DNA of 36,703 nucleotides from a virus. The position numbers and the translations under genes were made by a program. The stretch spans positions 1 to 36,703 of IMG/VR virus record IMGVR_UViG_3300027870_000006; one strand, 5' to 3'. Positions 22,802 through 30,489 of the stretch are shown here, one piece after another (the first letter of the stretch is position 1; every line of letters starts with the position of its first letter). The notes below the pieces were generated by a model. The model ran no database searches, was not told the origin of the DNA, and worked only from the letters and a program-made list of their open reading frames with translations.

Positions 22802-23287
22802 ATGGAACCACATTGGACAAACTATTTGACGGCGATGATGACCCCTGTTGTCGCTTGCTTCGGGGCATGGATTGCCTATCAGCAATGGATCACAGCACGC
22901 GACAAGCTGCGTCTCGACCTCTATGAAAGAAGAATGGAAGTGTATGGCGCTGCAAGGGCAGCTCTCGCGGCAGTTTTCGCACGAAGCGACCTCACTCCAG
23001 CGGAAGAGTCAACCTATCTACGGGGGGTTGCTGGCGCCCAATGGCTCTACGGGAAAGACGTAACGCAATATCTGCATAAGGAATTCTGGGCAAAGCTGTG
23101 CGACCTGCACAGCATCACTACACAGTTGGACGGTGCTCCCAGCGGCGCCGAGCGCACCACCCTCGTTGAGCAGAGGACGGTGCTTCGAAAGTGGTTCCTT
23201 GACCAGCACGACCGCATGGACAAACTTTTCTATCCGTACCTTGGATTCACTCACCGATCCAAACCCTCATTTGTCGGAGAGCGATGA
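22802..23287 (+). CDS. Single-pass membrane protein, cargo gene 1 of a pair
   Basis: 161 residues from the ATG at 22802, which follows AGGAGGAAAG by two bases; an upstream start at 22766 is less likely. One membrane helix lies near residues 9-27 (LTAMMTPVVACFGAWIAY). The rest is cytoplasmic and charged, opening RDKLRLDLYERRMEVYGAARAAL, a segment seen in many uncharacterised bacterial membrane proteins. The next gene starts one base after the stop (TGA-A-ATG), so the two are probably co-translated. Both are lower in GC and sit between head genes, so this is cargo. The role may be to hold or regulate the nuclease-like partner. Confidence 0.7.
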   Translation: MEPHWTNYLTAMMTPVVACFGAWIAYQQWITARDKLRLDLYERRMEVYGAARAALAAVFARSDLTPAEESTYLRGVAGAQWLYGKDVTQYLHKEFWAKLCDLHSITTQLDGAPSGAERTTLVEQRTVLRKWFLDQHDRMDKLFYPYLGFTHRSKPSFVGER

Positions 23288-23288
23288 A

Positions 23289-24029
23289 ATGGCTGGAGCA
23301 GCACGAAAAAAGATTGATCCCCAAACCCTCCAACTCTTCGACCCAGAAGTAGATCATCCCGAGCACGACGCTATATTGACCACCTTGTTTCGGGATGAAG
23401 ACCGCTTGCTTCGTTTGATCAAACAGCTCCATGGTCTCAGCGATCTCAGACAGCCGCAGGAGACGGACAAATTTGACGTGTGGGATTCGTACAGAAACTC
23501 GTCCCCAGGAGGTCCACATGATGTCGTGACTTGGCTGCAAGCTGTCGAAATGGGAGGAGGAATTCCGCCGCAATGGCAGTCGCTGTCGCCGATACGGAAA
23601 TTCGAGAAGCACCTGGAGTTGCCACTAGAGTTTGGAGATCGATACCCCAGAATAGTTGGCTTTATCGATATGGTCTTAGGCTACGCAACCGTCGGGCCGC
23701 TGTACCTTGTCAAAGATCATTTTGGAAAGTACACATGGCAGTCGGACAAAAAGCAGTGCTATCTTTACATTGAAGTTAAGAGCAGATGGCCGACGGCGGG
23801 GAATCTGCTCAGACAGCTCAACCTCTACGGGAAATGCATTTTTTCCGATTCCAGTTCCGGGTTAATTCGAAAGAAGCTTGTTATCGGGCCTGATGAATCG
23901 ATGCGGGATCTAGTTGAAGCGCATGGATGGTGGCTGGCGAACTTTAAAGCTGACTTGTCCGAGTTCCGGCTGATGCCCCACGGGAAATCGCAGTCACCCA
24001 AAGTAGTCGCGGCCCCAAACCAGTTCTAA
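23289..24029 (+). CDS. PD-(D/E)XK nuclease-like protein, cargo gene 2 of a pair
   Basis: 246 residues from the ATG at 23289. The frame is open upstream but lies within gene 1. The likely active site is Asp127 (VGFIDMVLG) and Glu162-x-Lys164 (LYIEVKSRW), followed by Gln176 in LLRQLNLYG, a pattern typical of PD-(D/E)XK endonucleases. The first ~100 residues are a separate charged, helical domain (HDAILTTLFRDEDRLLRLIKQLHG) that may sense or bind. No close family is recognised. A terminator lies 44 bases on. By synteny with the anchored partner it may be an anti-phage effector. Confidence 0.68.
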   Translation: MAGAARKKIDPQTLQLFDPEVDHPEHDAILTTLFRDEDRLLRLIKQLHGLSDLRQPQETDKFDVWDSYRNSSPGGPHDVVTWLQAVEMGGGIPPQWQSLSPIRKFEKHLELPLEFGDRYPRIVGFIDMVLGYATVGPLYLVKDHFGKYTWQSDKKQCYLYIEVKSRWPTAGNLLRQLNLYGKCIFSDSSSGLIRKKLVIGPDESMRDLVEAHGWWLANFKADLSEFRLMPHGKSQSPKVVAAPNQF

Positions 24030-24072
24030 AGATACTGTTCATTTCGAAGCTCGTTCACTCATCCTTCTCTCA

Positions 24073-24100
24073 GGCCAGCACATGCTGGCCTTAGTTTTTT
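24073..24100 (+). terminator. Terminator downstream of the nuclease-like cargo pair
   Basis: GGCCAGCA-CA-TGCTGGCC is an 8-bp stem followed by TTAG and six T residues. It is a near copy of the terminator at 16111-16140. It separates the cargo pair from the following head genes. Confidence 0.8.
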
Positions 24101-24118
24101 GTGCCCCTCCCGGCACAG

Positions 24119-24166
24119 TCACTCCATCGAAACCGCCGCGCTATTGCGGCCCATCTGATGGAGTGA
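24119..24166 (+). promoter_or_regulatory. Hairpin covering the ribosome binding site of the next gene
   Basis: TCACTCCATC (24119-24128) pairs perfectly with GATGGAGTGA (24157-24166), with an inner CCGC/GCGG stem. The right arm contains GGAG (24160-24163), the likely ribosome binding site, 6 bases before the ATG at 24170. Folding would hide the site, so translation may be controlled. It follows a terminator directly and may also mark a transcript start. Confidence 0.45.
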
Positions 24167-24169
24167 TCA

Positions 24170-24409
24170 ATGTCTGACCCGAACGCCAAAGACCCCGCCG
24201 CTGAAGCCAAGCCAATGACTGCGGCCGAGGCCGCCAAGCGCGTCAAGCGCACCGTCATCGAACTGGTCGACGGCAAGGAAGGGGCCAAGGTATCCCGCCC
24301 TAAGAAGGTGGCTATCGAAGCCTCCGAAGTGCTCTCCTTCCGTGACTACGGCACGCACGTCGTCGTGGTCACCAAGGACGGCCAGAAGCTGACCGACGCG
24401 GACGAGTAA
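24170..24409 (+). CDS. Small hypothetical head-region protein
   Basis: 79 residues, highly charged. The N-terminal half is acidic and Ala/Lys-rich (DPNAKDPAAEAKPMTAAEAAKRVKR), the rest beta-like (VVVVTKDGQK). It lies between the hairpin and the protease-capsid gene. It may be a head decoration or scaffold accessory protein. It is not recognised. Confidence 0.6.
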   Translation: MSDPNAKDPAAEAKPMTAAEAAKRVKRTVIELVDGKEGAKVSRPKKVAIEASEVLSFRDYGTHVVVVTKDGQKLTDADE

Positions 24410-24416
24410 GCCCACC

Positions 24417-26837
24417 ATGAACTGGGCTCAACTCATTGCAGCGCTGGCGGCCTGTGGCGGTCTGCGAACCGGCCAGGCAGTCGAAGCCGCCATGCGCGAG
24501 GCCGCTGCTGCGCCCGAGCGCGACTTCCGCCAACTGATTGACGTGGTGCGCGCCGCGATCTCCGAGCAGGTCAACAGCGGTCGCCTGCCTGAGCAGCGCC
24601 GGTACTGCAGTCTCTCGGCCATCTACAGCGACCGCGCTGTGATCGAGCTGGACGGCAAGCACTTCCAGTACAGCTACTCGTTCAAGCACATCGCGGGCTC
24701 CGACCAGGTCGTGTTGGGCGCGCCCATCGAGGTGGTCGAGCAGTACGTGCCAACCGCACCTGCCGCCGCGCCAAAAGCCGCACCTGGCGCGCCAACGACC
24801 GCCGCATCGGCCGTGCGTGAAGCGCTGGGCGACGAGGTGTTCCGCGAGGCCTCTGACGGCTCCATCGTGGTGACGCTGATCCGCTCCGGCCGCAGCGGCA
24901 ACCGCAACTACTACCCCGACGCCACTCTGCGCGAGGCCGTGTCCATGTTCGAAGGCGTGCGCGTGTTCGCCAAGAGCGACGCGGAGCACATCGCGGGCAA
25001 GGGCAAGGACGTTCGCAACCTCATCGGCGGCATCTACGGCGTGCGCTTTGTCGAGGGCAAGACACCCGACACCGGCTCGCTGGTCGGCACCTTCAAGGCG
25101 CTCGACCCCACCGAGGCAGCGGTGACAAAGATGACCGAGGCCGTGAAGCGCGGGATGCAGAGCCTGCTGGGCCTGTCCATCGATGCGGATGCGCGCACCA
25201 AGCAGCGCAAGGCCGGTGCCGAGACCCTGCGCGAGGCCGTGAAGTTCACCAAGGTGCACTCCGTTGACCTGATTGTCGAACCGGGCGCTGGCGGCGGCCT
25301 GGATCGCCTCACTGAAGCCGCCGCCGACCAACCTCTCAACAACCCCGAAGGAAACGCAATGCCTCTCTGGAAGCAACGCATGCTGGAGGCCATCAAGGCC
25401 AAAGACCCCGCCAAGCACGCCACCATCAACGCCGAGACCATCGGCGACGACGAGCTGGTCAACCTGCACGAAGCCGTGTGCGGCTCCCTAGTGCCGAGCG
25501 CGCCAGGCGCTACCCGCATCGCCGAAGCCCAGGGCGACAACACGCCGCTAACGCGCGCGGACCTGGAAGTGTTCACCCTGCGTGGCGCTGCCCGCGACCG
25601 CATCAGCGCCGCCAAGCTGCCCCAAGCCGCCAAGGACCGCCTGCAGGCGCAGGTCAGCATCGCGGGTGCTGATCGTCTGACCGAGGCCGCCGTGGGCGAC
25701 CTGATCAAGGCCGAGGGCGAGTACATCGCCCGCATGACCGAGAGCGGTGCAGTGCGTGTGCCCATATTCGGCAATGGCTCCATCGTCGTGGGCGACCGCA
25801 GCCTGACGATGCGCGACATGCTCGACGCCTTCTGGGACCCGACCCACAAGGACCACGGCCGGGTTCAGTCTTTCAAGGAGTGCTACATCGAGATGACGGG
25901 CGACCGCCTGGTGACAGGCCGCCTGCGCGAGTGCGATCAGTCGCGCCTGGTCGAGTCGCTCGGTAGCGGCTCGCTCGGCGAAGTGCTGGGCGACAGCGTG
26001 ACGCGCCGCATGCTGGCCGAGTACCGCGCAGCGGTGGACTTCGACGGCTGGCGCCAACTGGTCAATGTGGTACCGGTGTCCGACTTCCGCATGCAGCACC
26101 GCACGCGCTGGGGTGGCTATGGCGACCTGCCCGTAGTGGCGGAGGGAGCCGACTACCAGGCGCTGACCAGCCCGAGCGACGAAGAGGCCACCTACAAGGC
26201 TGACAAGCGCGGTGGCAAGGAAGAAGTGACGCTGGAGATGATCAAGAACGATGACGTGGGTGTGATTCGCCGCATCCCCACGAAGCTCTCTCGCGCCGCC
26301 AAGCGCACGCTTGCCAAGTTCGTGTTCGACTTCCTGCGCAGCAATGCGGTGATCTACGACTCCAAGACGCTGTTTCACGTCGACCACGCCAACCTGTTCG
26401 CGGCTGCGCTGTCGAAGGCCGAGCTGGCTGTCCACCGCCTGGCGATGCTCAAGCAGACCGAGCTGAGCAGCAACGACCGGATCGGCATCGCTCCATCGCG
26501 CCTGGTGGTGCCTGCCGACCTGCAGGAAGCGGCGGTCGACTTGTTCAAGCTGTCCACCAACAACGAGAAAACGTTCATCCAGTCGCTGACGATGAACATC
26601 ATCCCCGTCTGGTACTGGACCGACCCTAACGACTGGTGCACGGCGGCCGACCCGGCCGACATCCCCGGCATCGAGCTGGGCTTCCTGGACGGGCAGCAAG
26701 AGCCCGAGCTGTTCGTGCAGGACACGCCGAACGTGGGCTCGATGTTCGCGGCCGACAAGCTGACTTACAAGATTCGCCACATCTACGGCGGCGCGGTGAC
26801 CGACTTCCGCGCTTTCACCAAGGCCGTGGTGGCCTGA
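24417..26837 (+). CDS. Prohead protease fused to major capsid protein
   Basis: 806 residues. After an unplaced N-terminus (1-110), residues ~140-300 look like a prohead protease: GNRNYYPDATL, then AEHIAGK with a likely catalytic His, LLGLSIDAD with a likely Ser, and VHSVDLIVEPGAGGG at the end. A scaffold-like helical linker follows, then from about 505 a capsid domain (WRQLVNVVPVSDFRMQHRTRW; KLSTNNEKTFIQSLT; DTPNVGSMFAADKLTYKIRHIYG). An internal ATG at 25359 with AAGGAAA before it could give a separate scaffold/capsid product. In Mu these are separate genes (I, Z, T). Confidence 0.82.
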   Translation: MNWAQLIAALAACGGLRTGQAVEAAMREAAAAPERDFRQLIDVVRAAISEQVNSGRLPEQRRYCSLSAIYSDRAVIELDGKHFQYSYSFKHIAGSDQVVLGAPIEVVEQYVPTAPAAAPKAAPGAPTTAASAVREALGDEVFREASDGSIVVTLIRSGRSGNRNYYPDATLREAVSMFEGVRVFAKSDAEHIAGKGKDVRNLIGGIYGVRFVEGKTPDTGSLVGTFKALDPTEAAVTKMTEAVKRGMQSLLGLSIDADARTKQRKAGAETLREAVKFTKVHSVDLIVEPGAGGGLDRLTEAAADQPLNNPEGNAMPLWKQRMLEAIKAKDPAKHATINAETIGDDELVNLHEAVCGSLVPSAPGATRIAEAQGDNTPLTRADLEVFTLRGAARDRISAAKLPQAAKDRLQAQVSIAGADRLTEAAVGDLIKAEGEYIARMTESGAVRVPIFGNGSIVVGDRSLTMRDMLDAFWDPTHKDHGRVQSFKECYIEMTGDRLVTGRLRECDQSRLVESLGSGSLGEVLGDSVTRRMLAEYRAAVDFDGWRQLVNVVPVSDFRMQHRTRWGGYGDLPVVAEGADYQALTSPSDEEATYKADKRGGKEEVTLEMIKNDDVGVIRRIPTKLSRAAKRTLAKFVFDFLRSNAVIYDSKTLFHVDHANLFAAALSKAELAVHRLAMLKQTELSSNDRIGIAPSRLVVPADLQEAAVDLFKLSTNNEKTFIQSLTMNIIPVWYWTDPNDWCTAADPADIPGIELGFLDGQQEPELFVQDTPNVGSMFAADKLTYKIRHIYGGAVTDFRAFTKAVVA

Positions 26838-26929
26838 CCCGCACACACCCAGCGGCGCGAAGGGCGTCTGAACGGCGCCAGGGAGTGGCTCTCCCGCATG
26901 AACACAGCCCGGCCCGCCCCGCAAGGGGT

Positions 26930-26969
26930 GGGTTGTCCAAGGCACCAGACCGGGAGCCTTGGACAACCC
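26930..26969 (+). terminator. Long hairpin after the major capsid gene
   Basis: GGGTTGTCCAAGGC (26930-26943) pairs perfectly with GCCTTGGACAACCC (26956-26969) around a 12-base loop. No T run follows, so it is more likely an mRNA-stabilising or attenuating structure than a full terminator. It lies in the 176-bp gap 26838-27013 between capsid and connector genes, which has no other feature except TTTAAA at 26991-26996. Confidence 0.55.
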
Positions 26970-27013
26970 AGCCGACCGACCCCCACGCGTTTTAAATAGG
27001 ACACCGACCCATC

Positions 27014-27715
27014 ATGGCCTTGGCCGATTTCCAGCAGCTCGTCGCCGACATGGTTTCCGACCAGGACACCGTGATCACGGCCGACAACCGCGACCGCGCC
27101 ATCGAGCAGGCCCGCGTGCGCTACAGCGCGGACTGCGAGCGCGTGCTGGTGGAAGACATCACCTGGCTGGCGGACGGCTTCGACGCACCGCTGCCCATCG
27201 GCTGGACCTTGGGCGCCTATCTGCGCCAGGCCGAGTACCCCATCGGCCACAAGCCGCTCTCGCTGATCGAGCTGGCCGTATATCAGACCCCGAGCGGCCA
27301 GAGCCTGACCGCTGTGGAGCCTTTCGAAGCGGGCAGCGTGGTCCGCGTAACCTTTGGCGCTCCCCACCTTCTGCAAGGCGGTGTGGACCCGCAGGACACC
27401 GTCCCGCTGCAGCACCGCCAGGCGGTGGCGCAGTACGCCGCCTATGTGCTGTGCCAGCAGCTCTCCACCCGCTACAGCGGCGAGCGCGAGACGGCCATCG
27501 GCGCCGACGTTGTCCAGACTGAAACCCGTTCCCGCGCCTATGCCGCCCGGGCCAAGGAATACCGCACGGCCTACTACGTCGGTACCGGCCAGGTCGACCC
27601 CTTTGCCAAGAGCACAGCCAGCGGCAATTCCGGGGGCAGCGGTGCCACTCCCGCTGCTGCCGTGGGCTCCTGGCCAGGCCGCAAACGCGGCCTCCTCACA
27701 CGGGGTGTGCAATGA
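27014..27715 (+). CDS. Probable head-tail connector protein
   Basis: 233 residues, no membrane segment. The N-terminal part is helical (ADFQQLVADMVSDQDTVITADNRDRAIEQARVRY), the typical start of connector or head-completion proteins (Mu gp36-like). It lies directly after the capsid gene and before HK97 gp10- and tail-terminator-like genes. The C-terminus has a Gly/Ser-rich linker and basic tail. The stop overlaps the next start (ATGA). The assignment rests mainly on gene order. Confidence 0.6.
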   Translation: MALADFQQLVADMVSDQDTVITADNRDRAIEQARVRYSADCERVLVEDITWLADGFDAPLPIGWTLGAYLRQAEYPIGHKPLSLIELAVYQTPSGQSLTAVEPFEAGSVVRVTFGAPHLLQGGVDPQDTVPLQHRQAVAQYAAYVLCQQLSTRYSGERETAIGADVVQTETRSRAYAARAKEYRTAYYVGTGQVDPFAKSTASGNSGGSGATPAAAVGSWPGRKRGLLTRGVQ

Positions 27716-28221
27716 CCAGCATGCACCTCTCCGTGGGCGGGCTGGACGCGATCCGGCGCGGGTTCGAACAGGCGCCCGACATGACGCGCCGCGAACTGCT
27801 CGCCGCGATGACCGAGGGCACGCTCCTGGTCGAGCGCGAGGTCAAAGACGGCCTGCCGCGCGTCACGGGCATGACAGCCGCCAGCGTGACCAGCGACGCA
27901 TTCGCTACTGCCTTGGGCGTGCTCGGCACGGTGGGCAGCTCGCAGCCCTCGGCCACGTTCCTGGAGCTGGGCACCAAGCCGCACATGCCACCCATCGAGG
28001 CCCTGGTGCCGTGGGTGAAGGCTGTCCTGGGCGTGGAGCCCAAGCGCGCTCGCAGCGTGGCGTTCCTGGTGGCTCGCAAGATCGCCCGCAAGGGCACCAA
28101 GCCGCGCCGCGTGTTTGAGAAGGCCGCCGCCGCGACCGAGGGCCAGGTGCTGCGCATGTTTGAGAACGCAGCAGGCCGCGTAGCCGCCAACCTGGCAGGC
28201 CAGGCAGGAGGTGGCGCATGA
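27712..28221 (+). CDS. HK97 gp10-like tail/neck completion protein
   Basis: 169 residues. It contains MTRRELLAAMTEGTLLVEREVKDGLPRVTGM, then a central part with SATFLELGTKPHMPPIEALVPWVKAVLG and VAFLVARKIARKGTKPRRVFEKA, typical of the gp10/gpG-like family that completes the neck or tail joint. It is coupled to both neighbours by ATGA overlaps. Confidence 0.75.
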   Translation: MTSMHLSVGGLDAIRRGFEQAPDMTRRELLAAMTEGTLLVEREVKDGLPRVTGMTAASVTSDAFATALGVLGTVGSSQPSATFLELGTKPHMPPIEALVPWVKAVLGVEPKRARSVAFLVARKIARKGTKPRRVFEKAAAATEGQVLRMFENAAGRVAANLAGQAGGGA

Positions 28222-28691
28222 GCACCGTGCAGGCCCACCGCGCCGCCATCGTGGCCGCCCTGTCATCCGTACCCGATATCGGCGTGGTGCACGACCGAGA
28301 ACGCTACGCAAAGGACAACAACGCGTTTGCCTCGCTGTTCCTTCACCAGCCCACGAGCGGCCCGAAGCACCTGCGCGGCTGGACTCTGCGACGTGCTGCC
28401 ACTAGGGAGCACAGCCCCAACGTGCGGCGCACCCTGAACGAGCACACCTGGACGCTGCGCGGCTACATGGCCTTCAACGACGCGGACGCGTCCGAGCTAG
28501 TGCTCGATGACCTGGTCGAGCAATTCCGCGCCGTGGTGCGCAACGACCCCACGCTGGGCGGCGTGTGCCAGCCCGGCCCCCTCGACGACGAGACCGACGG
28601 CGTGCAAGTGACCGACGCGGGCGCCGTGATGTTCGCTGGTGCGCTTTGCAACAGCGTTGTTCTGCAACTCAAGACCTGGAGCTACCTGTGA
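28218..28691 (+). CDS. Probable tail terminator protein
   Basis: 157 residues. The pattern (helical start QAHRAAIVAALSSVPDIG, beta core, then DDLVEQFRAVVRNDPTLGG and VQVTDAGAVMFAGALCNSVVLQLKTW) is that of minor tail or terminator proteins that cap the tail tube. Position between the gp10-like and tube genes supports this. The start overlaps the upstream stop (ATGA). Confidence 0.65.
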   Translation: MSTVQAHRAAIVAALSSVPDIGVVHDRERYAKDNNAFASLFLHQPTSGPKHLRGWTLRRAATREHSPNVRRTLNEHTWTLRGYMAFNDADASELVLDDLVEQFRAVVRNDPTLGGVCQPGPLDDETDGVQVTDAGAVMFAGALCNSVVLQLKTWSYL

Positions 28692-28987
28692 CTGCCACCA
28701 AGACAAAGGCGACCCATGCCACCGATCCAAACCCGCAAGCGCCGAAAGCCCAAGAGGACGGCCAAACCACGCAGCAGGCCGGAACCGCAGCAGCTCCCGC
28801 TGCCGCTGGAACTGCATCTGCCGTGGCGCCTGCCCAAGCGCCCAGCGCGCCCATCCCGCCCGACGAAAACCACGGCCGGGGCGGCCACTACGTCCGCATG
28901 AAGGACGGCCGCCGCGTGCTGTTGGCACGGACCCTGTCCGAAACCGAGCACGCCCAGGCAGAAGCCGCCAAGGCCCAGGCCCAGTAA
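28688..28987 (+). CDS. Small Ala/Pro-rich hypothetical protein
   Basis: 99 residues from GTG at 28688, overlapping the upstream stop (GTGA). It is low complexity in the first half (Thr, Pro, Ala, Gln), then GGHYVRMKDGRRVLLARTLSETEHAQAEAAKAQAQ. It may be a tail or head accessory protein. No function is assigned. Confidence 0.6.
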   Translation: MTATKTKATHATDPNPQAPKAQEDGQTTQQAGTAAAPAAAGTASAVAPAQAPSAPIPPDENHGRGGHYVRMKDGRRVLLARTLSETEHAQAEAAKAQAQ

Positions 28988-29024
28988 GCCGCCCGCCACC
29001 CAATCACCCCAGGAGCACTTGCCC

Positions 29025-29957
29025 ATGTCCGATCCGATCTTCATCAACCAGACCGTCATCCTCGCCAAGGTCGAGGCGGTCAAAGGCACCGACTCGACGC
29101 CGACCGCAGCCGCCAACGCGCTGCTGATCAGCGATGTGACCTTCACGCCCCTGGAAGGCGAAGAGGTCGAGCGCAACAACATCCGTCCATTCTTCGGCGA
29201 CGGCGGCAGCACCATGGTCACGCAGTACGTCAAGCTGGCCTTCTCGGTTGAATATGCCGGAGTGGCCGCTGCTGGCGATGTGCCTGGCTACGAACCCCTG
29301 CTGCGCGCAGGTGGTGCCAGCGTGACCGTCGCTGCAGGGACGGACGTGCGCTTTGCTCCCGTGACGCAGGGCCAGGAAAGCGTGACCGTTTACATCGCGG
29401 TCGGCCCCAACCTGCAGAAGATCACGGCGGGCATGCTGAACGTGAAGCTTTCGGCTGCGGCCAAGTCCATCCCCAAGCTGCAGGTGGAGATCACCGGCAC
29501 TTACAAGGCTGCGACCGCTGGAGCACTGCCAGGCGCGCTCTACACCAAGTTCCAAGACCCATTTGGCGTGAACAAGGCCAATACGACGCTCGACCTGCAC
29601 GGCGTGCCGGTAGCGGCCAGCGGCTTCGAGTTCGACTTCGGCAACGTGGTGGTCAAGCGCGACATGATCAATGTGGACTCCGTGGCGATCACCGACCGCA
29701 AGAGCAAGGGCTCGGTCACCTTCGACAACACGCCCGTCGCCGACAAGAACTGGGTGGAACTGGCCCGCCAGGGCGCTCGCGGCCCGCTGCACCTAAAGCA
29801 CGGCCCCGGCGCCACCAACGTGGTCGAGCTGATCGCTCCCAACGTGCAGCTCGGCAAGCCCACCTTCGGCGAGCTGGACGGCATCCAGACCATCACGACC
29901 CCGCTGCGCTTCATCCCGGTCCTCGGCAACGACGAGTGGGAGATCGTGGTCCGCTGA
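29025..29957 (+). CDS. Major tail tube protein (siphovirus type)
   Basis: 310 residues from the ATG at 29025, 9 bases after AGGAG. It is beta-rich with hallmark pieces TVILAKVEAVKGTDSTPT at the start, FGDGGSTMVTQYVKLAFSVEYAG and IPKLQVEITGTYKAATAG in the middle, and FIPVLGNDEWEIVVR at the end. Such proteins stack as hexamers into the flexible tail tube. There is no sheath gene next to it, so the tail is probably non-contractile, unlike Mu. Confidence 0.78.
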   Translation: MSDPIFINQTVILAKVEAVKGTDSTPTAAANALLISDVTFTPLEGEEVERNNIRPFFGDGGSTMVTQYVKLAFSVEYAGVAAAGDVPGYEPLLRAGGASVTVAAGTDVRFAPVTQGQESVTVYIAVGPNLQKITAGMLNVKLSAAAKSIPKLQVEITGTYKAATAGALPGALYTKFQDPFGVNKANTTLDLHGVPVAASGFEFDFGNVVVKRDMINVDSVAITDRKSKGSVTFDNTPVADKNWVELARQGARGPLHLKHGPGATNVVELIAPNVQLGKPTFGELDGIQTITTPLRFIPVLGNDEWEIVVR

Positions 29958-30012
29958 TCGCGGCTCGCAGTCCCTGTTTCCTCTTCACTTCACTCACAGA
30001 AAGAACCTACCC

Positions 30013-30489
30013 ATGGCAGTCCGCATCTCGGGCCTGAAACCCATCGTCATCTGCCCCGCCACCGTGTACCTGGTGGGCGACAACGGCGAGCAAATCCCCC
30101 ATCACTTCGACGTCGAATTCCGCCGCATGACGACGGTAGAGCGCAATACGTTGAACGAAAAGTACGCCATCGGCTACGACGTGCCGGTGGAGATCGACGC
30201 CGCCGACCCGGACCAGACACCGCGCACGAAGCGGGTTCACCTGTCCAACGCCGAGCTGCTCGATGAAATCGTGGTTGGCTGGGGAAAGATGCTCGATGAG
30301 AACGGCCAGCCGGTGCCTTACAGCCATGCGGAGCGCCTCGCCACCGAGAACGAGTACTCCGGCCTGGAGCAGGCCATGGTGGTGTCCTGGCTGGATCACT
30401 TCTTCTTCAACCAGCGCGAGGCCGCCATAAAAAACTCCAAGGCGCAGTCCGGCACCGCCTCGGCCGGGACGACTCGCGCCGCCACGTAG
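30013..30489 (+). CDS. Tail assembly chaperone, short form (G-like)
   Basis: 158 residues. Positioned directly between the tail tube and the tape measure, the place of lambda G/GT-type chaperones. It contains FDVEFRRMTTVERNTLNEKYA and LLDEIVVGWGKMLDENGQPVPY. Its end holds the slippery sequence A_AAA_AAC (30429-30435), where about-to-be-frameshifted ribosomes enter the -1 frame. The normal frame stops at 30487-30489. Confidence 0.75.
   Translation: MAVRISGLKPIVICPATVYLVGDNGEQIPHHFDVEFRRMTTVERNTLNEKYAIGYDVPVEIDAADPDQTPRTKRVHLSNAELLDEIVVGWGKMLDENGQPVPYSHAERLATENEYSGLEQAMVVSWLDHFFFNQREAAIKNSKAQSGTASAGTTRAAT
30429..30435 (+). promoter_or_regulatory. Programmed -1 ribosomal frameshift site
   Basis: In the zero frame the codons are ATA AAA AAC, giving the ideal X_XXY_YYZ heptamer A_AAA_AAC. 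The -1 frame is open from here to 30830 with no stop. In siphophages the tail chaperone pair is made this way, with the long form in a small fraction. Confidence 0.75.

Noticed and set aside
25548-26966. 472-residue minus-strand ORF opposite the capsid gene
   Set aside because: Shadow of a conserved capsid frame, with His/Val-rich composition typical of antisense frames.
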